Source: Flavobacterium sp. MK4S-17 (lineage in GTDB: Bacteria > Bacteroidota > Bacteroidia > Flavobacteriales > Flavobacteriaceae). Taken from it: a stretch of DNA of 64,000 bases. The position numbers were made by a program, and so were the translations under genes. Below, piece by piece: positions 1 to 9,025 of this stretch. The stretch covers positions 83,842-147,841 of the forward strand of contig NZ_WWEP01000011.1 of NCBI RefSeq assembly GCF_009848495.1. Direction: 5' to 3'. Every line of letters starts with the position of its first letter. Positions within the stretch are counted from its first letter, which is position 1. The notes below the pieces were generated by a model that saw only the letters and a program-made list of their open reading frames with translations, made no database searches and was not told the origin of the DNA.

Positions 1-1
1 T

Positions 2-295
2 GTTTTTGCCGAAGGCGACCACAGGGCAAACCTTTATTTTTATAAAGAGGAAAACCTGAAACGCACCAGTGAGTTCCTTGATAAATTAAGGCCGCTTGCA
101 GCAGAAAAAAATGCCACCCTTTCACAGCTTGTACTGCGATGGACTATTGAGCAGCCTGGTATTACCATAGCCCTTGCAGGAGCAAGAAATGCCGAACAAA
201 GCGTGCAGAACGCCAGGGCTGTAAATGTGAAGCTTACGACTGATGAAATTACATTTATTACTGATGAAATAAATAAACTTGAGCTTGTTAAATAA
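2..295 (+). CDS. Aldo/keto reductase, C-terminal part (cut by window edge)
   Basis: Only the last 97 codons are present; the 5' part lies before the window. The residues read VFAEGDHRANLYFYKEE, then SQLVLRWTIEQPGITIALAG and ARNAEQSVQNARAV, which is the end of an NADP-dependent aldo/keto reductase TIM barrel: the 'QPGIT...AGARNAEQ' stretch corresponds to the cofactor-phosphate-binding loop (usually IPG-x-R/K) and the helix after it. Family members reduce aldehydes, ketones or sugars in the cytoplasm; the substrate cannot be told from this fragment. The stop is followed at once by a hairpin terminator shared with the convergent aminopeptidase gene. Confidence 0.75.
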   Translation, partial: VFAEGDHRANLYFYKEENLKRTSEFLDKLRPLAAEKNATLSQLVLRWTIEQPGITIALAGARNAEQSVQNARAVNVKLTTDEITFITDEINKLELVK

Positions 296-321
296 AAAAG
301 CTGCCATTAGGCGGCTTTTTT
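296..321. terminator. Bidirectional hairpin terminator
   Basis: AAAAGCTGCC (296-305) pairs with GGCGGCTTTT (310-319), with one G-T wobble and a 4-nt loop. It is flanked by an A run on the left and a T run on the right, so it can stop transcription from both the aldo/keto reductase and the convergent aminopeptidase, whose stop codon lies at its edge. Confidence 0.75.
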
Positions 322-2239
322 AGCCCTTTATAAATTTCAGGTATTTGTTACCCCTGTTGGTTAATAATGTGATAAAATATTCCCCAGCCGAAAGTGATGC
401 TATATTCCATTGGTTGGTGTTCCCCGATTCAAGCACCTTTTGCCCGGCGGTATTGTAAAATGTAGCTTTTTGCACCGCCAGCCCATCGGGAAGGGTTATG
501 TTTAGCTGGTTTTTTGATGGATTTGGAAATAACTTTATGGGTTCATTTCCTTCATAATCCTTTACTCCAAGTGTTGCAGAATTATTAGCGGAAATAATGT
601 TGCGTTCAGGGTCAAACTGTACAGATATAATATTGAAAGGGACATTTACAATAAATTCCTGGCCGTTATAGGTATTATCCACAATTATATTTTGCTGCTG
701 CCCTCCCGTGCCAATTAAACGTATGGGTAAAGGCATTTCAAAATAAGAAACCGAGGAATGCGACTGTGTTTGGCCTACAGTAATTTTTACCTGGCCGGCT
801 CCCCAGTTTTGTGCTGTAACCGTATAGCTTGGGTATCCCTGGCGGTACACCCAGTCAAGGAAAAATTCGGTTAAATCCATACCGGAAGCAGCTTCCAGGT
901 GCGCTTCCAAATCGGGCGTTTTTGCATAGCCATAAGCAAGGTTTTCGTCAGCCAGGTAATTTTTAATTCCCTGGTAAAAATTTTCATTTCCTACCTTAAA
1001 TCGCAGCATGTGCAGCACCATTGCCCCTTTATTATAGCTAAGCCTGCTGCTGAAAATACGGTTAATGCTTGTAGTGTCGGCATCTGTTAAGTACAGGTTT
1101 CCGTTAGGAAAAGCAGTGATATTGTTTATTTTACCTGACTTCCACTGATTAAAGGATAAATTGCCATCCAGATGTTCCACAACAAGCCCCGAAAGGTATG
1201 TGGCAAACCCCTCATTAAGCCAAATGTCTTTCCATGAACCACAGGTTACTTTATCACCAAACCACTGGTGTGCAAGCTCATGTGCTATAAGCTCCCTGCT
1301 AAAGTTACCCATGAATGATACAGTGGTATGCTCCATACCACCTCCAAAACCGTATTGTGCATGCCCGTACTTTTCGGTATGGAAAGGATACGTTTCAAAT
1401 AATTCCTCAAACAGACTCATTATAGGCAATGTAACACCAAGCAGGTTTTGCGCCTGAGTAAAATTTTCCGGATAAAGGTAATTAACTATGGGGAAAGTGT
1501 TAGGTGCCGTACCTGCCGTTTGATTGTATATGCTGTAATTCGTAACTGCTATAGCCACAAGGTATGCAGGTATAGGGTAGCCGTGGTGAAAATGTGTTGT
1601 TTTTGTACCATTGCTATTTATTGTTTGCGACTGCTCCATACCGTTGGCAACACTTATATACTGTTGGGGTGCTGTTATGCGTACATCTATGCTTTCAATC
1701 TTGTCAATCAGGTCCTGTTTGCAGGGCCACCAGTCTTTAGCGCCATAGGGTTCAGATAATGTCCATAAAACAGGTGTGCCATTATGTGCGCTTGTAACAA
1801 AGGCTTCCTGTTCCGTTGGGGGTGCGCCGGAATAAGTAATAGTAACTGTTGATTGTGCGCCTTGCGGCAATACCGAGGGAAAGGTTATCACCAGTTCATC
1901 ATTATTATTTTGCTCAAAATTAAGTTGCGTACTATTTTGCGTAACAGCACTCACCGTAAGCTGGTTGCTTAGGTCGAAAGTAATGGTAGCCATATTTTCC
2001 TTTGCTGTAAAAGTGGTGGTTACTACCCCGCTTACAAATTGCACGGCCGGGTTTACATTAATTGCAAGATTATGATAGTTAACATCATAATTACCGGTGT
2101 TTTCATTAGCCGTAAAATTTTTAAGCCGGTAGCCCGATTTCATTTCGGCTTCAACTATACGGTTAAAATCCTGTTCCTGCTGGGCATATAAAAAAGTAAG
2201 CGAGCAAAAAAGGGATATAATAATGTAAATCGGTTTCAT
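320..2239 (-). CDS. M1 family metallopeptidase, secreted by T9SS
   Basis: Zinc aminopeptidase of family M1 (gluzincin) that removes N-terminal residues from peptides, exported to the surface or medium. 639 residues from the ATG at 2239: signal peptide (1-20, ending LYAQ), N-terminal beta domain (about 40-230), catalytic domain with HELAH (320-324) and the downstream NEGFA glutamate (about 343), which together bind zinc. The usual GAMEN substrate-anchoring motif appears as GGGMEH (about 299-304). The last 70 residues (LFPNPSKNQLNI ... KYLKFIKG) are a type A T9SS sorting domain. A longer frame begins at a TTG (2257), but that codon sits inside a TACATTTG promoter element, so the ATG is chosen. 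It lacks the long C-terminal helical domain of PepN-type enzymes. Peptide preference is not visible. Confidence 0.9.
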   Translation of the reverse strand: MKPIYIIISLFCSLTFLYAQQEQDFNRIVEAEMKSGYRLKNFTANENTGNYDVNYHNLAINVNPAVQFVSGVVTTTFTAKENMATITFDLSNQLTVSAVTQNSTQLNFEQNNNDELVITFPSVLPQGAQSTVTITYSGAPPTEQEAFVTSAHNGTPVLWTLSEPYGAKDWWPCKQDLIDKIESIDVRITAPQQYISVANGMEQSQTINSNGTKTTHFHHGYPIPAYLVAIAVTNYSIYNQTAGTAPNTFPIVNYLYPENFTQAQNLLGVTLPIMSLFEELFETYPFHTEKYGHAQYGFGGGMEHTTVSFMGNFSRELIAHELAHQWFGDKVTCGSWKDIWLNEGFATYLSGLVVEHLDGNLSFNQWKSGKINNITAFPNGNLYLTDADTTSINRIFSSRLSYNKGAMVLHMLRFKVGNENFYQGIKNYLADENLAYGYAKTPDLEAHLEAASGMDLTEFFLDWVYRQGYPSYTVTAQNWGAGQVKITVGQTQSHSSVSYFEMPLPIRLIGTGGQQQNIIVDNTYNGQEFIVNVPFNIISVQFDPERNIISANNSATLGVKDYEGNEPIKLFPNPSKNQLNITLPDGLAVQKATFYNTAGQKVLESGNTNQWNIASLSAGEYFITLLTNRGNKYLKFIKG

Positions 2240-2254
2240 AAGTACAAAATTTTT

Positions 2255-2262
2255 CAAATGTA
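2255..2262 (-). promoter_or_regulatory. -7 promoter element of the M1 peptidase
   Basis: TACATTTG on the minus strand fits the Bacteroidota -7 consensus TAnnTTTG and lies 15 nt upstream of the ATG at 2239. No convincing -33 TTG was seen at the usual distance. Confidence 0.55.
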
Positions 2263-2338
2263 GTCAGAAAAAATATTTTTAAAGTTATTAAAAGTTTAGC
2301 ATGGCTTGTTTAACCGGGTAATAATTAAAACAATTCAT

Positions 2339-2346
2339 TAAATTTG
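2339..2346 (+). promoter_or_regulatory. -7 promoter element of serS
   Basis: TAAATTTG, a full match to TAnnTTTG, 25 nt before the serS ATG. It is divergent to the promoter at 2255-2262, so the 130-nt gap carries two back-to-back promoters. Confidence 0.55.
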
Positions 2347-2371
2347 CTCACTTTACTAAAAACCAATAATC

Positions 2372-3643
2372 ATGTTACAGACAGCATTTCTCAGGGAAAA
2401 CAGGGAAAAAGTAATACAGGGGCTGGGCAAAAGGAATATAGATGCCGCACCGCTTGTAGATGAAGTTATTGCTCTTGATGAAAAAAGGAGGGCAACACAA
2501 ACAGAACTTGATACTATCCTTTCGGAATCCAACAAGCTGTCCAAAGATATTGGCGAGTTAATTAAGGCCGGAGAAAAAGCCAAGGCAGGCATATTAAAAG
2601 AAAAAACAACCCAGCATAAGGAAAAAAGCAAAGAGCTTACTGAAAAGCTGAATGCCGTAACTGAAGAACTTGCACAGGCATTATATAAACTTCCAAACGT
2701 TCCTGCGGATATTGTTCCTGCAGGTAAATCAGCAGATGATAATGAGGAGGTGCACCGCGAGGGCGATATACCGGTGCTTTTTGAAGGGGCACTGCCCCAC
2801 TGGGAGTTAGCTAAAAAATATGATATTATAGATTTTGAGCTTGGAAATAAAATAACAGGCGCAGGTTTCCCTGTATATAAAGGCAAAGGAGCCAGGCTGC
2901 AACGTGCACTTATTACCTATTTCCTGGATAAAAATACCAATGCGGGCTATAAGGAATACCAGGTTCCGCATTTGGTAAATGAAGCATCGGGTTACGGCAC
3001 AGGTCAATTACCTGATAAAGAAGGCCAGATGTACCACGTTGGGCTTGATGACCTTTACCTTATACCAACAGCAGAAGTTCCTGTAACTAATATTTTCCGC
3101 GATGTTATATTGCAGGAAAGTGAGCTTCCTGTAATGTGTACAGGCTATACACCTTGTTTCCGCAGGGAGGCAGGCTCTTACGGGGCACACGTTCGTGGCC
3201 TGAACCGCCTGCACCAGTTTGATAAAGTGGAGATTGTGCGCATTGAGCATCCTGACAAATCGTTTGAAGCGCTGGATGGTATGGTGGAGCATGTTAAAAC
3301 ACTGCTTAAGGAGTTAAAACTGCCTTACAGGATATTGCGCCTTTGCGGCGGTGATATGGGTTTTGCTTCGGCGTTAACGTATGATTTTGAGGTGTTTTCT
3401 ACTGCACAGGACCGTTGGCTGGAAATAAGCTCTGTTTCGAATTTTGAAACTTTCCAGTCAAACAGGCTTAGACTGCGTTTTCGCGATAAGGAAGGCAAAA
3501 ACCATTTGGCACATACTTTGAACGGGAGTTCACTTGCGTTGCCAAGGGTGCTTGCAGGCATACTGGAAAACTACCAGACGCCCGAAGGGATTGTAATACC
3601 CGAAGTTTTGCGCCCTTATACCGGTTTTGACATTATAAATTAG
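2372..3643 (+). CDS. serS: Serine--tRNA ligase
   Basis: Cytoplasmic class II aminoacyl-tRNA synthetase that charges tRNA-Ser (and tRNA-Sec where present) with serine. 423 residues, the usual bacterial length. The N-terminal 110 residues form the long antiparallel coiled-coil arm that holds the tRNA long variable arm (many K/E, no Pro). The catalytic domain shows motif 2 with TPCFRREAGSYGAHVRGLNR (about 257-276) and motif 3 near LNGSSLALPRVLAGILENYQ (about 384-403), the class II ATP-binding arginine. It starts with MLQTAFLREN, typical of the family. First gene of a plus-strand run; the next gene has its own promoter element just after the serS stop. Confidence 0.97.
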   Translation: MLQTAFLRENREKVIQGLGKRNIDAAPLVDEVIALDEKRRATQTELDTILSESNKLSKDIGELIKAGEKAKAGILKEKTTQHKEKSKELTEKLNAVTEELAQALYKLPNVPADIVPAGKSADDNEEVHREGDIPVLFEGALPHWELAKKYDIIDFELGNKITGAGFPVYKGKGARLQRALITYFLDKNTNAGYKEYQVPHLVNEASGYGTGQLPDKEGQMYHVGLDDLYLIPTAEVPVTNIFRDVILQESELPVMCTGYTPCFRREAGSYGAHVRGLNRLHQFDKVEIVRIEHPDKSFEALDGMVEHVKTLLKELKLPYRILRLCGGDMGFASALTYDFEVFSTAQDRWLEISSVSNFETFQSNRLRLRFRDKEGKNHLAHTLNGSSLALPRVLAGILENYQTPEGIVIPEVLRPYTGFDIIN

Positions 3644-3651
3644 TAAATTTG
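3644..3651 (+). promoter_or_regulatory. -7 promoter element before the TPR gene
   Basis: TAAATTTG begins at the base after the serS stop codon and matches TAnnTTTG. It suggests that the TPR-DUF4286-rsmA-mgtE block can be transcribed independently of serS. Confidence 0.5.
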
Positions 3652-3700
3652 TTTAGGGTGGATGTTTTTTCATCTTTTCTCATTTTACAAAAAACAAGGG

Positions 3701-5479
3701 ATGAAGAAAATTATTACCGTATTGGTTTTTTTATGGTCAGTTGTGGTTTTTTCGCAAAACGAACAACTGGCCTTAAATTATTTTGATGCGGGCGAATTTG
3801 AAAAAGCACTTGTTATCTATCAGGATATAGCCGAAAAACAGCCTAACAATACTTTTTTAATACAAAAGATAACAGCCTGTTATCAGCAGCTCCAGCAATA
3901 TGATAAAGCTGAAAAATTGCTGAAAGAAAAAATAGTAAGCCTAAAACAACCCACATTGTATGTAGAGCTGGGCTATAATTACCAGCTAAAGGGCGATATG
4001 GCCAGTGCCGAAAAAAATTACCAGGCGGCAATAGATGCAATTGCCGAAAATCCCGGCTATGTATATACTGTAGCCAATAATTTTGAACAGAAGGTATTGG
4101 TGCAGCAGGCTTTAAAAACATACGAAACCGCTGTTTCGGTAAATAAAAGCCTGAATTTTGATTACCAGACTGCAATATTGCAGGGGCAATTGGGCAACAT
4201 AGACCTGATGATTGAAAAATTATTGAGCTATGCCTATAGTAACCAGCACAACCTGCATTTGGTGCAGGGGCAGCTTTCGCGTTTTATGAATGAGGAATCG
4301 CAGGATACTTTTGTTTCCTCATTACGCAAGGCGCTATTGGTGAATACGCAAAAAACACAGGATATTTTCTGGAATGAATTTCTTAGCTGGTTTTTTGTGC
4401 AGCAAAGGGATTATGGTAAAGCCTTTATTCAGGAAAAGGCCATTTACAGGAGAAACCCCGATAGCTTTGGTAATATTGTAAACCTCGCAAAGCTTGCCAT
4501 TGATGAGGACGAGAAAGACGCAGCCCGCGAAATACTGTCGTTTATCCTTGAAAACACACAGGATCCGGACTTGCAAATGCAATCGCATTATTACCTGCTT
4601 GAAATGGAAATTGAATCGGCCGGCGAAAAAGATTACCCTGCCATAGAAAAGAAAATAAATAACCTCCTGTCGCAATATGGTATTACGCCTTACTCACTTG
4701 CTTTACAGGTGCAAAAGGCAGATTTTGAAGCGTTTTATCTAAAAAACATACAGGCAGGTATTGCAACATTAAACAACGCACTTAAGCTGCAGCTTAACAA
4801 ATATCAGACAGCAACTGTAAAAATGAAGCTTTCGGATATATTGCTGCTGGATGAAAAATTTAACCAGGCAATAATTTATTATGCCCAGATAGAGGAAGAC
4901 CTGAAAAATGATGCAGTAGGGCACGAAGCCAGTTTAAAGGTGGCTAAAGCCAGTTATTTTAAAGGTGATTTTGAGTGGGCGCAAAAGCAGCTTAAGGTAT
5001 TAAAATCATCAGTTTCCCAGCTTATTGCCAATGATGCCCTGGAATTGTTTTTACTGATAAATGACAATACTGTGGAAGACAGTACACAAACCGCACTTAA
5101 AAAATTTGCGCGGGCAGACTTTAAGCTTTACCAGAATAAAAAGGAGGAGGCACTTGCACAGTTTAAGGATATACTGGATAATGATAACACCAAAAGCATA
5201 CAGGATGTAACATTGCTGCGTGTAGGCAAGATTTATGAGGAGAAAGGCGATTATACTGCAGCTCTTGAATACTATGCCCGTATTATTGATAATTATGCCG
5301 AAGGCATTTATATAGACGAAGCCCTGTTTTTTTCGGCAGAGATATATAATAAAAAATTACAGGATGCCGAAAAGGCAAAGCCCCTATATGAAAAGGTACT
5401 GTTTAACCATCAGGACAGCATTTATTTTGTGGAAGCAAGGAAGCAGTTCCGCCAGTTGAGGGGCGATATGAACACTTAA
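3701..5479 (+). CDS. Exported tetratricopeptide repeat protein
   Basis: 592 residues from the ATG at 3701, which opens a standard signal peptide (MKKIITVLVFLWSVVVFSQ). An ATG at 3662 would add 13 residues and spoil the signal peptide, so it is not used. Nearly all of the mature protein is alpha-helical repeat: pairs such as ALNYFDAGEFEKALVIYQDI, LGYNYQLKGDMASAEKNYQA and VGKIYEEKGDYTAALEYYAR are clear TPR units, at the N terminus and again near the C terminus, with less regular helical repeats between. Such proteins are periplasmic or membrane-attached scaffolds; the partner is unknown. It sits directly upstream of DUF4286 (11 nt) and rsmA, which suggests cotranscription rather than shared function. 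Confidence 0.8.
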   Translation: MKKIITVLVFLWSVVVFSQNEQLALNYFDAGEFEKALVIYQDIAEKQPNNTFLIQKITACYQQLQQYDKAEKLLKEKIVSLKQPTLYVELGYNYQLKGDMASAEKNYQAAIDAIAENPGYVYTVANNFEQKVLVQQALKTYETAVSVNKSLNFDYQTAILQGQLGNIDLMIEKLLSYAYSNQHNLHLVQGQLSRFMNEESQDTFVSSLRKALLVNTQKTQDIFWNEFLSWFFVQQRDYGKAFIQEKAIYRRNPDSFGNIVNLAKLAIDEDEKDAAREILSFILENTQDPDLQMQSHYYLLEMEIESAGEKDYPAIEKKINNLLSQYGITPYSLALQVQKADFEAFYLKNIQAGIATLNNALKLQLNKYQTATVKMKLSDILLLDEKFNQAIIYYAQIEEDLKNDAVGHEASLKVAKASYFKGDFEWAQKQLKVLKSSVSQLIANDALELFLLINDNTVEDSTQTALKKFARADFKLYQNKKEEALAQFKDILDNDNTKSIQDVTLLRVGKIYEEKGDYTAALEYYARIIDNYAEGIYIDEALFFSAEIYNKKLQDAEKAKPLYEKVLFNHQDSIYFVEARKQFRQLRGDMNT

Positions 5480-5490
5480 CTTTTAATAAG

Positions 5491-5811
5491 ATGATTATAT
5501 ATAATGTAACTATAAATATTGACGACAGTGTACACGAACAGTGGCTTCGCTGGATGCAGGAAAAGCATATACCCGAAATGCTGGGAACAGGAATGTTTAC
5601 CGAAGCAAAAATGGTAAAGGTGCTAATAGTGGAGGAGTCCGGCGGTACTACGTATTCTGTACAGTTTTTTACAGAAAGCAAGGAAAAGCTTGAACAGTAT
5701 TACAATGATTTTGCCCCACGTATGAGGGAAGAAGGAGCCAGGCTTTTTGGCGACAAAATGCTCGCTTTCCGTACCGAGCTTGAGCTGTTGAAGGAATTTA
5801 AACCTGAATAA
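5491..5811 (+). CDS. DUF4286 family protein
   Basis: 106 residues. The N-terminal MIIYNVTINIDDSVHEQWLR and the TYSVQFF strand are characteristic of DUF4286, a small ferredoxin-like (dimeric alpha/beta barrel) fold found mainly in Bacteroidota. No catalytic residues can be proposed. Soluble, no signal peptide. It lies 11 nt after the TPR gene and 41 nt before rsmA. Function unknown. Confidence 0.8.
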   Translation: MIIYNVTINIDDSVHEQWLRWMQEKHIPEMLGTGMFTEAKMVKVLIVEESGGTTYSVQFFTESKEKLEQYYNDFAPRMREEGARLFGDKMLAFRTELELLKEFKPE

Positions 5812-5852
5812 TTACCCGGCCTGTGCCTGTAGTGCAGCAGGCAATATAAGTT

Positions 5853-6632
5853 ATGGATAAAGTTAAGGCCAAAAAACATTTGGGGCAGCATTTCCTCAAA
5901 GATGAAAATATAGCGAAAGATATTGCCGATACACTAACATTAAGCGGTTACGGCAAAGTATTGGAAATTGGCCCGGGTATGGGCGTGCTTACCAAATACC
6001 TGCTTGAAAAGCCGGTTGAAACCTATGTTATAGAAATTGATACAGAGTCGGTTGAGTATCTTGAAAAAAATTATCCTGCGTTGCAGGGTAAAATAATCTC
6101 GAAAGACTTTCTTAAATATAATCTTTCCGAAGTTTTTGGCGATGCACCTTTTGCCATCATTGGAAATTTTCCTTACAATATATCTTCGCAAATTGTATTC
6201 AGGGCATTGGAAATGCGCGACAGGATACCGGAGTTTGCAGGCATGTTCCAAAAGGAGGTGGCAGAAAGGATTTGCGAAAGCAAGGGCAGTAAAACTTACG
6301 GTATCCTATCGGTACTGGTGCAGGCGTTTTATGATGCCGAATATCTTTTTACTGTGCCGGAACATGTGTTTAACCCGCCGCCAAAGGTTAAATCAGGGGT
6401 GCTGAGGCTCCGCAGGAAAGAAAACTATAACCTGCCGTGCGATGAAAAACTGTATTTTAATGTGGTAAAAACTGCATTTAACCAGCGCAGGAAAACCCTG
6501 CGTAACAGTTTAAAAACATTTAACCTGGCCGATAATTTAAAGGAAGATAGTATCTTTGACCTCCGTCCGGAACAGCTTTCGGTAGCACAGTTTATTGAGT
6601 TAACCCAAAAAATAGCAGCCTATGGAGTTTAA
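5853..6632 (+). CDS. rsmA: 16S rRNA (adenine1518-N6/adenine1519-N6)-dimethyltransferase
   Basis: RsmA/KsgA dimethylates two adjacent adenosines in the 3'-terminal helix of 16S rRNA using S-adenosylmethionine, a late quality-control step of 30S assembly; loss gives kasugamycin resistance. 259 residues, normal length. Seen: [15 protein letters not shown] (6-20), SAM motif [13 protein letters not shown] (about 36-47), acidic loop VIEIDTE, catalytic motif IV as NFPYNIS (about 105-111; NLPYNI/NIPYNI in many bacteria), and the C-terminal helical domain with [13 protein letters not shown] small hairpin (TGCCTG...CAGGCA, 5824-5843) precedes the ATG. The 3' end overlaps mgtE by 11 nt. Confidence 0.97.
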   Translation: MDKVKAKKHLGQHFLKDENIAKDIADTLTLSGYGKVLEIGPGMGVLTKYLLEKPVETYVIEIDTESVEYLEKNYPALQGKIISKDFLKYNLSEVFGDAPFAIIGNFPYNISSQIVFRALEMRDRIPEFAGMFQKEVAERICESKGSKTYGILSVLVQAFYDAEYLFTVPEHVFNPPPKVKSGVLRLRRKENYNLPCDEKLYFNVVKTAFNQRRKTLRNSLKTFNLADNLKEDSIFDLRPEQLSVAQFIELTQKIAAYGV

Positions 6633-7974
6633 AATCAGCAGGGATTTCATAAACCAGATAGAGCAATATATAAGTGAGAACAGGGAGAAGGAACTTCAAA
6701 ACCTCCTTGAAGACCTCCACTATGCCGATATTGCCGAAATAATGGGCGAACTTGATGATTCCGGCGCGATTTATATATTCCATATACTTGACAGTGAAAA
6801 AACAGCGGAAATTCTTCTTGAGCTTGATGAAGAGGTAAGGGAAAAAATATTAAAGGAACTTTCGCCCAAAGAAATTGCCGAAGAGCTTGACGAGTTAAGT
6901 ACCGATGACGCTGCGGATATTATTGCTGAGCTTCCGCAGGAAAGGAAGGAAGAGGTTATTTCGGAATTGCTTGATGTTGAGCATGCCAAGGATATTGTTG
7001 ACCTGTTGCGCTATGATGAAGATACTGCGGGCGGGCTTATGGGGAAAGAGCTTGTTAAGGTAAACGAAAACTGGAACGTGCTTACTTGTGTTAAGGAGAT
7101 GCGCGTACAGGCCGTAAATGTACAGCGTGTGCACTCTATATACGTTGTAGATGATGAAAACAGGCTGAAAGGCAGGCTTTCACTTAAAGACCTGCTGACA
7201 ACGTCGACAAAAACGCCTATCAGCGAAGTATATATTCCTAAAGTGGATTTTGTGAAGGTAAACACACCCGATGTGGAAGTGGCACGTATAATGCAGCGGT
7301 ATGACCTTGAGGCCATACCTGTTGTAGATGAACTAGGCAGGCTTGTAGGGCGTATTACCATTGATGATATTGTGGACGTAATTAAGGAAGAGGCCGATAA
7401 GGATTACCAGTTGGCTGCGGGTATCTCACAGGACGTAGAGGCGGACGACAGTATTATTGACCTTACCAAAGCGCGCCTGCCCTGGCTGGTACTGGCATTA
7501 CTGGGAGGGTTTATTACCGTTAAGGTAATGGGGCTTTTTGATGATGCTATGGAAAAGCACAGCGAATTGTTTTATTTTACACCACTTATTGCAGCTATGG
7601 CGGGTAATGTGGGTGTGCAATCTTCTGCAATTATAGTGCAGGGCCTTGCCAACAACAGCCTTAGCGGCTCGCTTTTTGGAAGGCTTATAAAGGAAGTAAT
7701 GCTCAGTCTTTTAAATGGCTCCATATTGGCTGTAATCCTGGTTTTAGGCAGCCATTTTTTACTTAATGTGGATTATGATTTAGGCCTTACGGTTAGTGTA
7801 TCATTAGTTTCAGTTATTATTATTGCGTCGCTTATAGGTACTTTTATACCTATATTGCTTAACAGGGGGGGTATTGACCCTGCGCTTGCCACCGGGCCTT
7901 TTATCACAACCAGTAATGATATCTGCGGAATATTGATTTATTTTTCTATAGCAAAGGCTATACTTGGGTTTTAA
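6622..7974 (+). CDS. mgtE: Magnesium transporter MgtE
   Basis: Inner-membrane Mg2+ channel gated by cytosolic Mg2+. 450 residues, the standard size. Order of domains: superhelical MgtE N domain (about 1-125, repeated L-x-E-L/EEL motifs such as [20 protein letters not shown]), two CBS domains (about 130-255, with [15 protein letters not shown] and [13 protein letters not shown] strands), a connecting plug helix and five membrane helices (about 280-450). The pore signature [20 protein letters not shown] is present, and an aspartate (about 433, SNDICG) lies at the expected selectivity position in the last helix. The start overlaps the end of rsmA, so translation is probably coupled. The stop shares a TTAA with the convergent gene. 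Confidence 0.96.
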   Translation: MEFKISRDFINQIEQYISENREKELQNLLEDLHYADIAEIMGELDDSGAIYIFHILDSEKTAEILLELDEEVREKILKELSPKEIAEELDELSTDDAADIIAELPQERKEEVISELLDVEHAKDIVDLLRYDEDTAGGLMGKELVKVNENWNVLTCVKEMRVQAVNVQRVHSIYVVDDENRLKGRLSLKDLLTTSTKTPISEVYIPKVDFVKVNTPDVEVARIMQRYDLEAIPVVDELGRLVGRITIDDIVDVIKEEADKDYQLAAGISQDVEADDSIIDLTKARLPWLVLALLGGFITVKVMGLFDDAMEKHSELFYFTPLIAAMAGNVGVQSSAIIVQGLANNSLSGSLFGRLIKEVMLSLLNGSILAVILVLGSHFLLNVDYDLGLTVSVSLVSVIIIASLIGTFIPILLNRGGIDPALATGPFITTSNDICGILIYFSIAKAILGF

Positions 7975-8918
7975 AAAAAAGTAATTTCGATTTCCCGTAT
8001 TACTTCATCTCTTATATATATAAAGGCAAAACCCTTTTCACCGGTAAACTGTACTTCATAATAGGAGCTGGCCTGTGGGGCGGAAGTATGTGCACCCCAA
8101 TTCCTGAATTTTGCTGAGGCAGGAAACAACTTTATTACTTTTCCTATACTGTCACCTGCCTGCAAACCGCCCAAGCGAAGTGTAAATGTGTCCTGGAAAT
8201 CGCCGGTTGCATATCTGTAATTCAGTTCATGTATTTTTCCCGAAGGTTCGTTAAACTTTGTTTGCAGGTTGTTAAGCCAGTATTCCTTATATACTTCTGT
8301 AGTACGGTTAAAAACAGAATCGGTTCGGGCAAGCTGAAATTTTCCTATCTTTTTCTCAAAGCTTTTACGGTTCAGGTTATAGGGCGACAACCCGTTTATA
8401 GTTACCTTTTCTACCGAAATGGAATCGGGTTTGTGTTCCTTTATTTCTTTTGTAAAATCCCTGCTGAAAAAGTCTTTAAAAGTATCATTTAATGTACCTG
8501 TGATAGCGCTTTCATTGTCAAAAAATACTTTTCCTTCAGGTATAAAAAAAGCACAATTATCTGTAGTGGTGTAAAGTGTATCCCTATGTTTATTAATTTC
8601 TATTATATACATGTTGCGTATAGTTTCATTGCCGCTCCAGTTATTACTGCATTCATGCTTTTGTGCAGGCCAGTTTAGCAAGGCCTCGTTTTTTAAACGT
8701 AATAATCCGTAGGCCATACCGGCATCTGTAGATTGTTCTGCCTGTATGTAATAACCTACCCTTTGTTCGCGCTTTACATACTCTTTTATGCTGCATGGTT
8801 TTTCCCTGCTCTCATATTGGTTTACAAGTCTGTATGCAGTTACTCTGGTAAAATTGCCATAATCTTCCTGTGCTTTGCATAAGCCTGCCAATAAGATAAA
8901 AGGTAATAGGTATTTCAT
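7971..8918 (-). CDS. Exported protein of unknown function
   Basis: 315 residues with a signal peptide (MKYLLPFILLAGLCKAQ). No family was recognised. The mature part is mixed alpha/beta with many aromatic residues and three cysteines in the first third (EKPCSIKEYV, KHECSNNW, TTDNCAFFIP), which could form disulfides in the periplasm. The end ([30 protein letters not shown]) looks like a set of beta strands ending in Phe. A segment with AGDSIGKVIKLFP is suggestive of a small binding repeat but is too short to assign. Monocistronic; it converges on mgtE and shares the TTAA that carries both stop codons. Confidence 0.6.
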   Translation of the reverse strand: MKYLLPFILLAGLCKAQEDYGNFTRVTAYRLVNQYESREKPCSIKEYVKREQRVGYYIQAEQSTDAGMAYGLLRLKNEALLNWPAQKHECSNNWSGNETIRNMYIIEINKHRDTLYTTTDNCAFFIPEGKVFFDNESAITGTLNDTFKDFFSRDFTKEIKEHKPDSISVEKVTINGLSPYNLNRKSFEKKIGKFQLARTDSVFNRTTEVYKEYWLNNLQTKFNEPSGKIHELNYRYATGDFQDTFTLRLGGLQAGDSIGKVIKLFPASAKFRNWGAHTSAPQASSYYEVQFTGEKGFAFIYIRDEVIREIEITFF

Positions 8919-8996
8919 AGTAGTAAGTTGGTTTGGTACTTATTATAACTGTTAAATTACTTTATTTATTATAAAGGCGTTTGCCGCTGCTTTGTG

Positions 8997-9004
8997 TAAT
9001 TTTG
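8997..9004 (+). promoter_or_regulatory. -7 promoter element of the dehydrogenase/VOC gene
   Basis: TAATTTTG matches TAnnTTTG and lies 21 nt before the ATG at 9026. Confidence 0.5.
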
Positions 9005-9025
9005 TAAAAACAATCAAAAAAGGAA

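Noticed and set aside
899..1759. Plus-strand reading frames of 60-100 residues inside the M1 peptidase gene
   Set aside because: Shadow frames opposite a well-supported gene; no family likeness and no promoter or start context.
2240..2257. Upstream TTG start for the M1 peptidase adding MKNFVL
   Set aside because: The TTG lies within a TACATTTG promoter element, and the ATG at 2239 gives a clean signal peptide.
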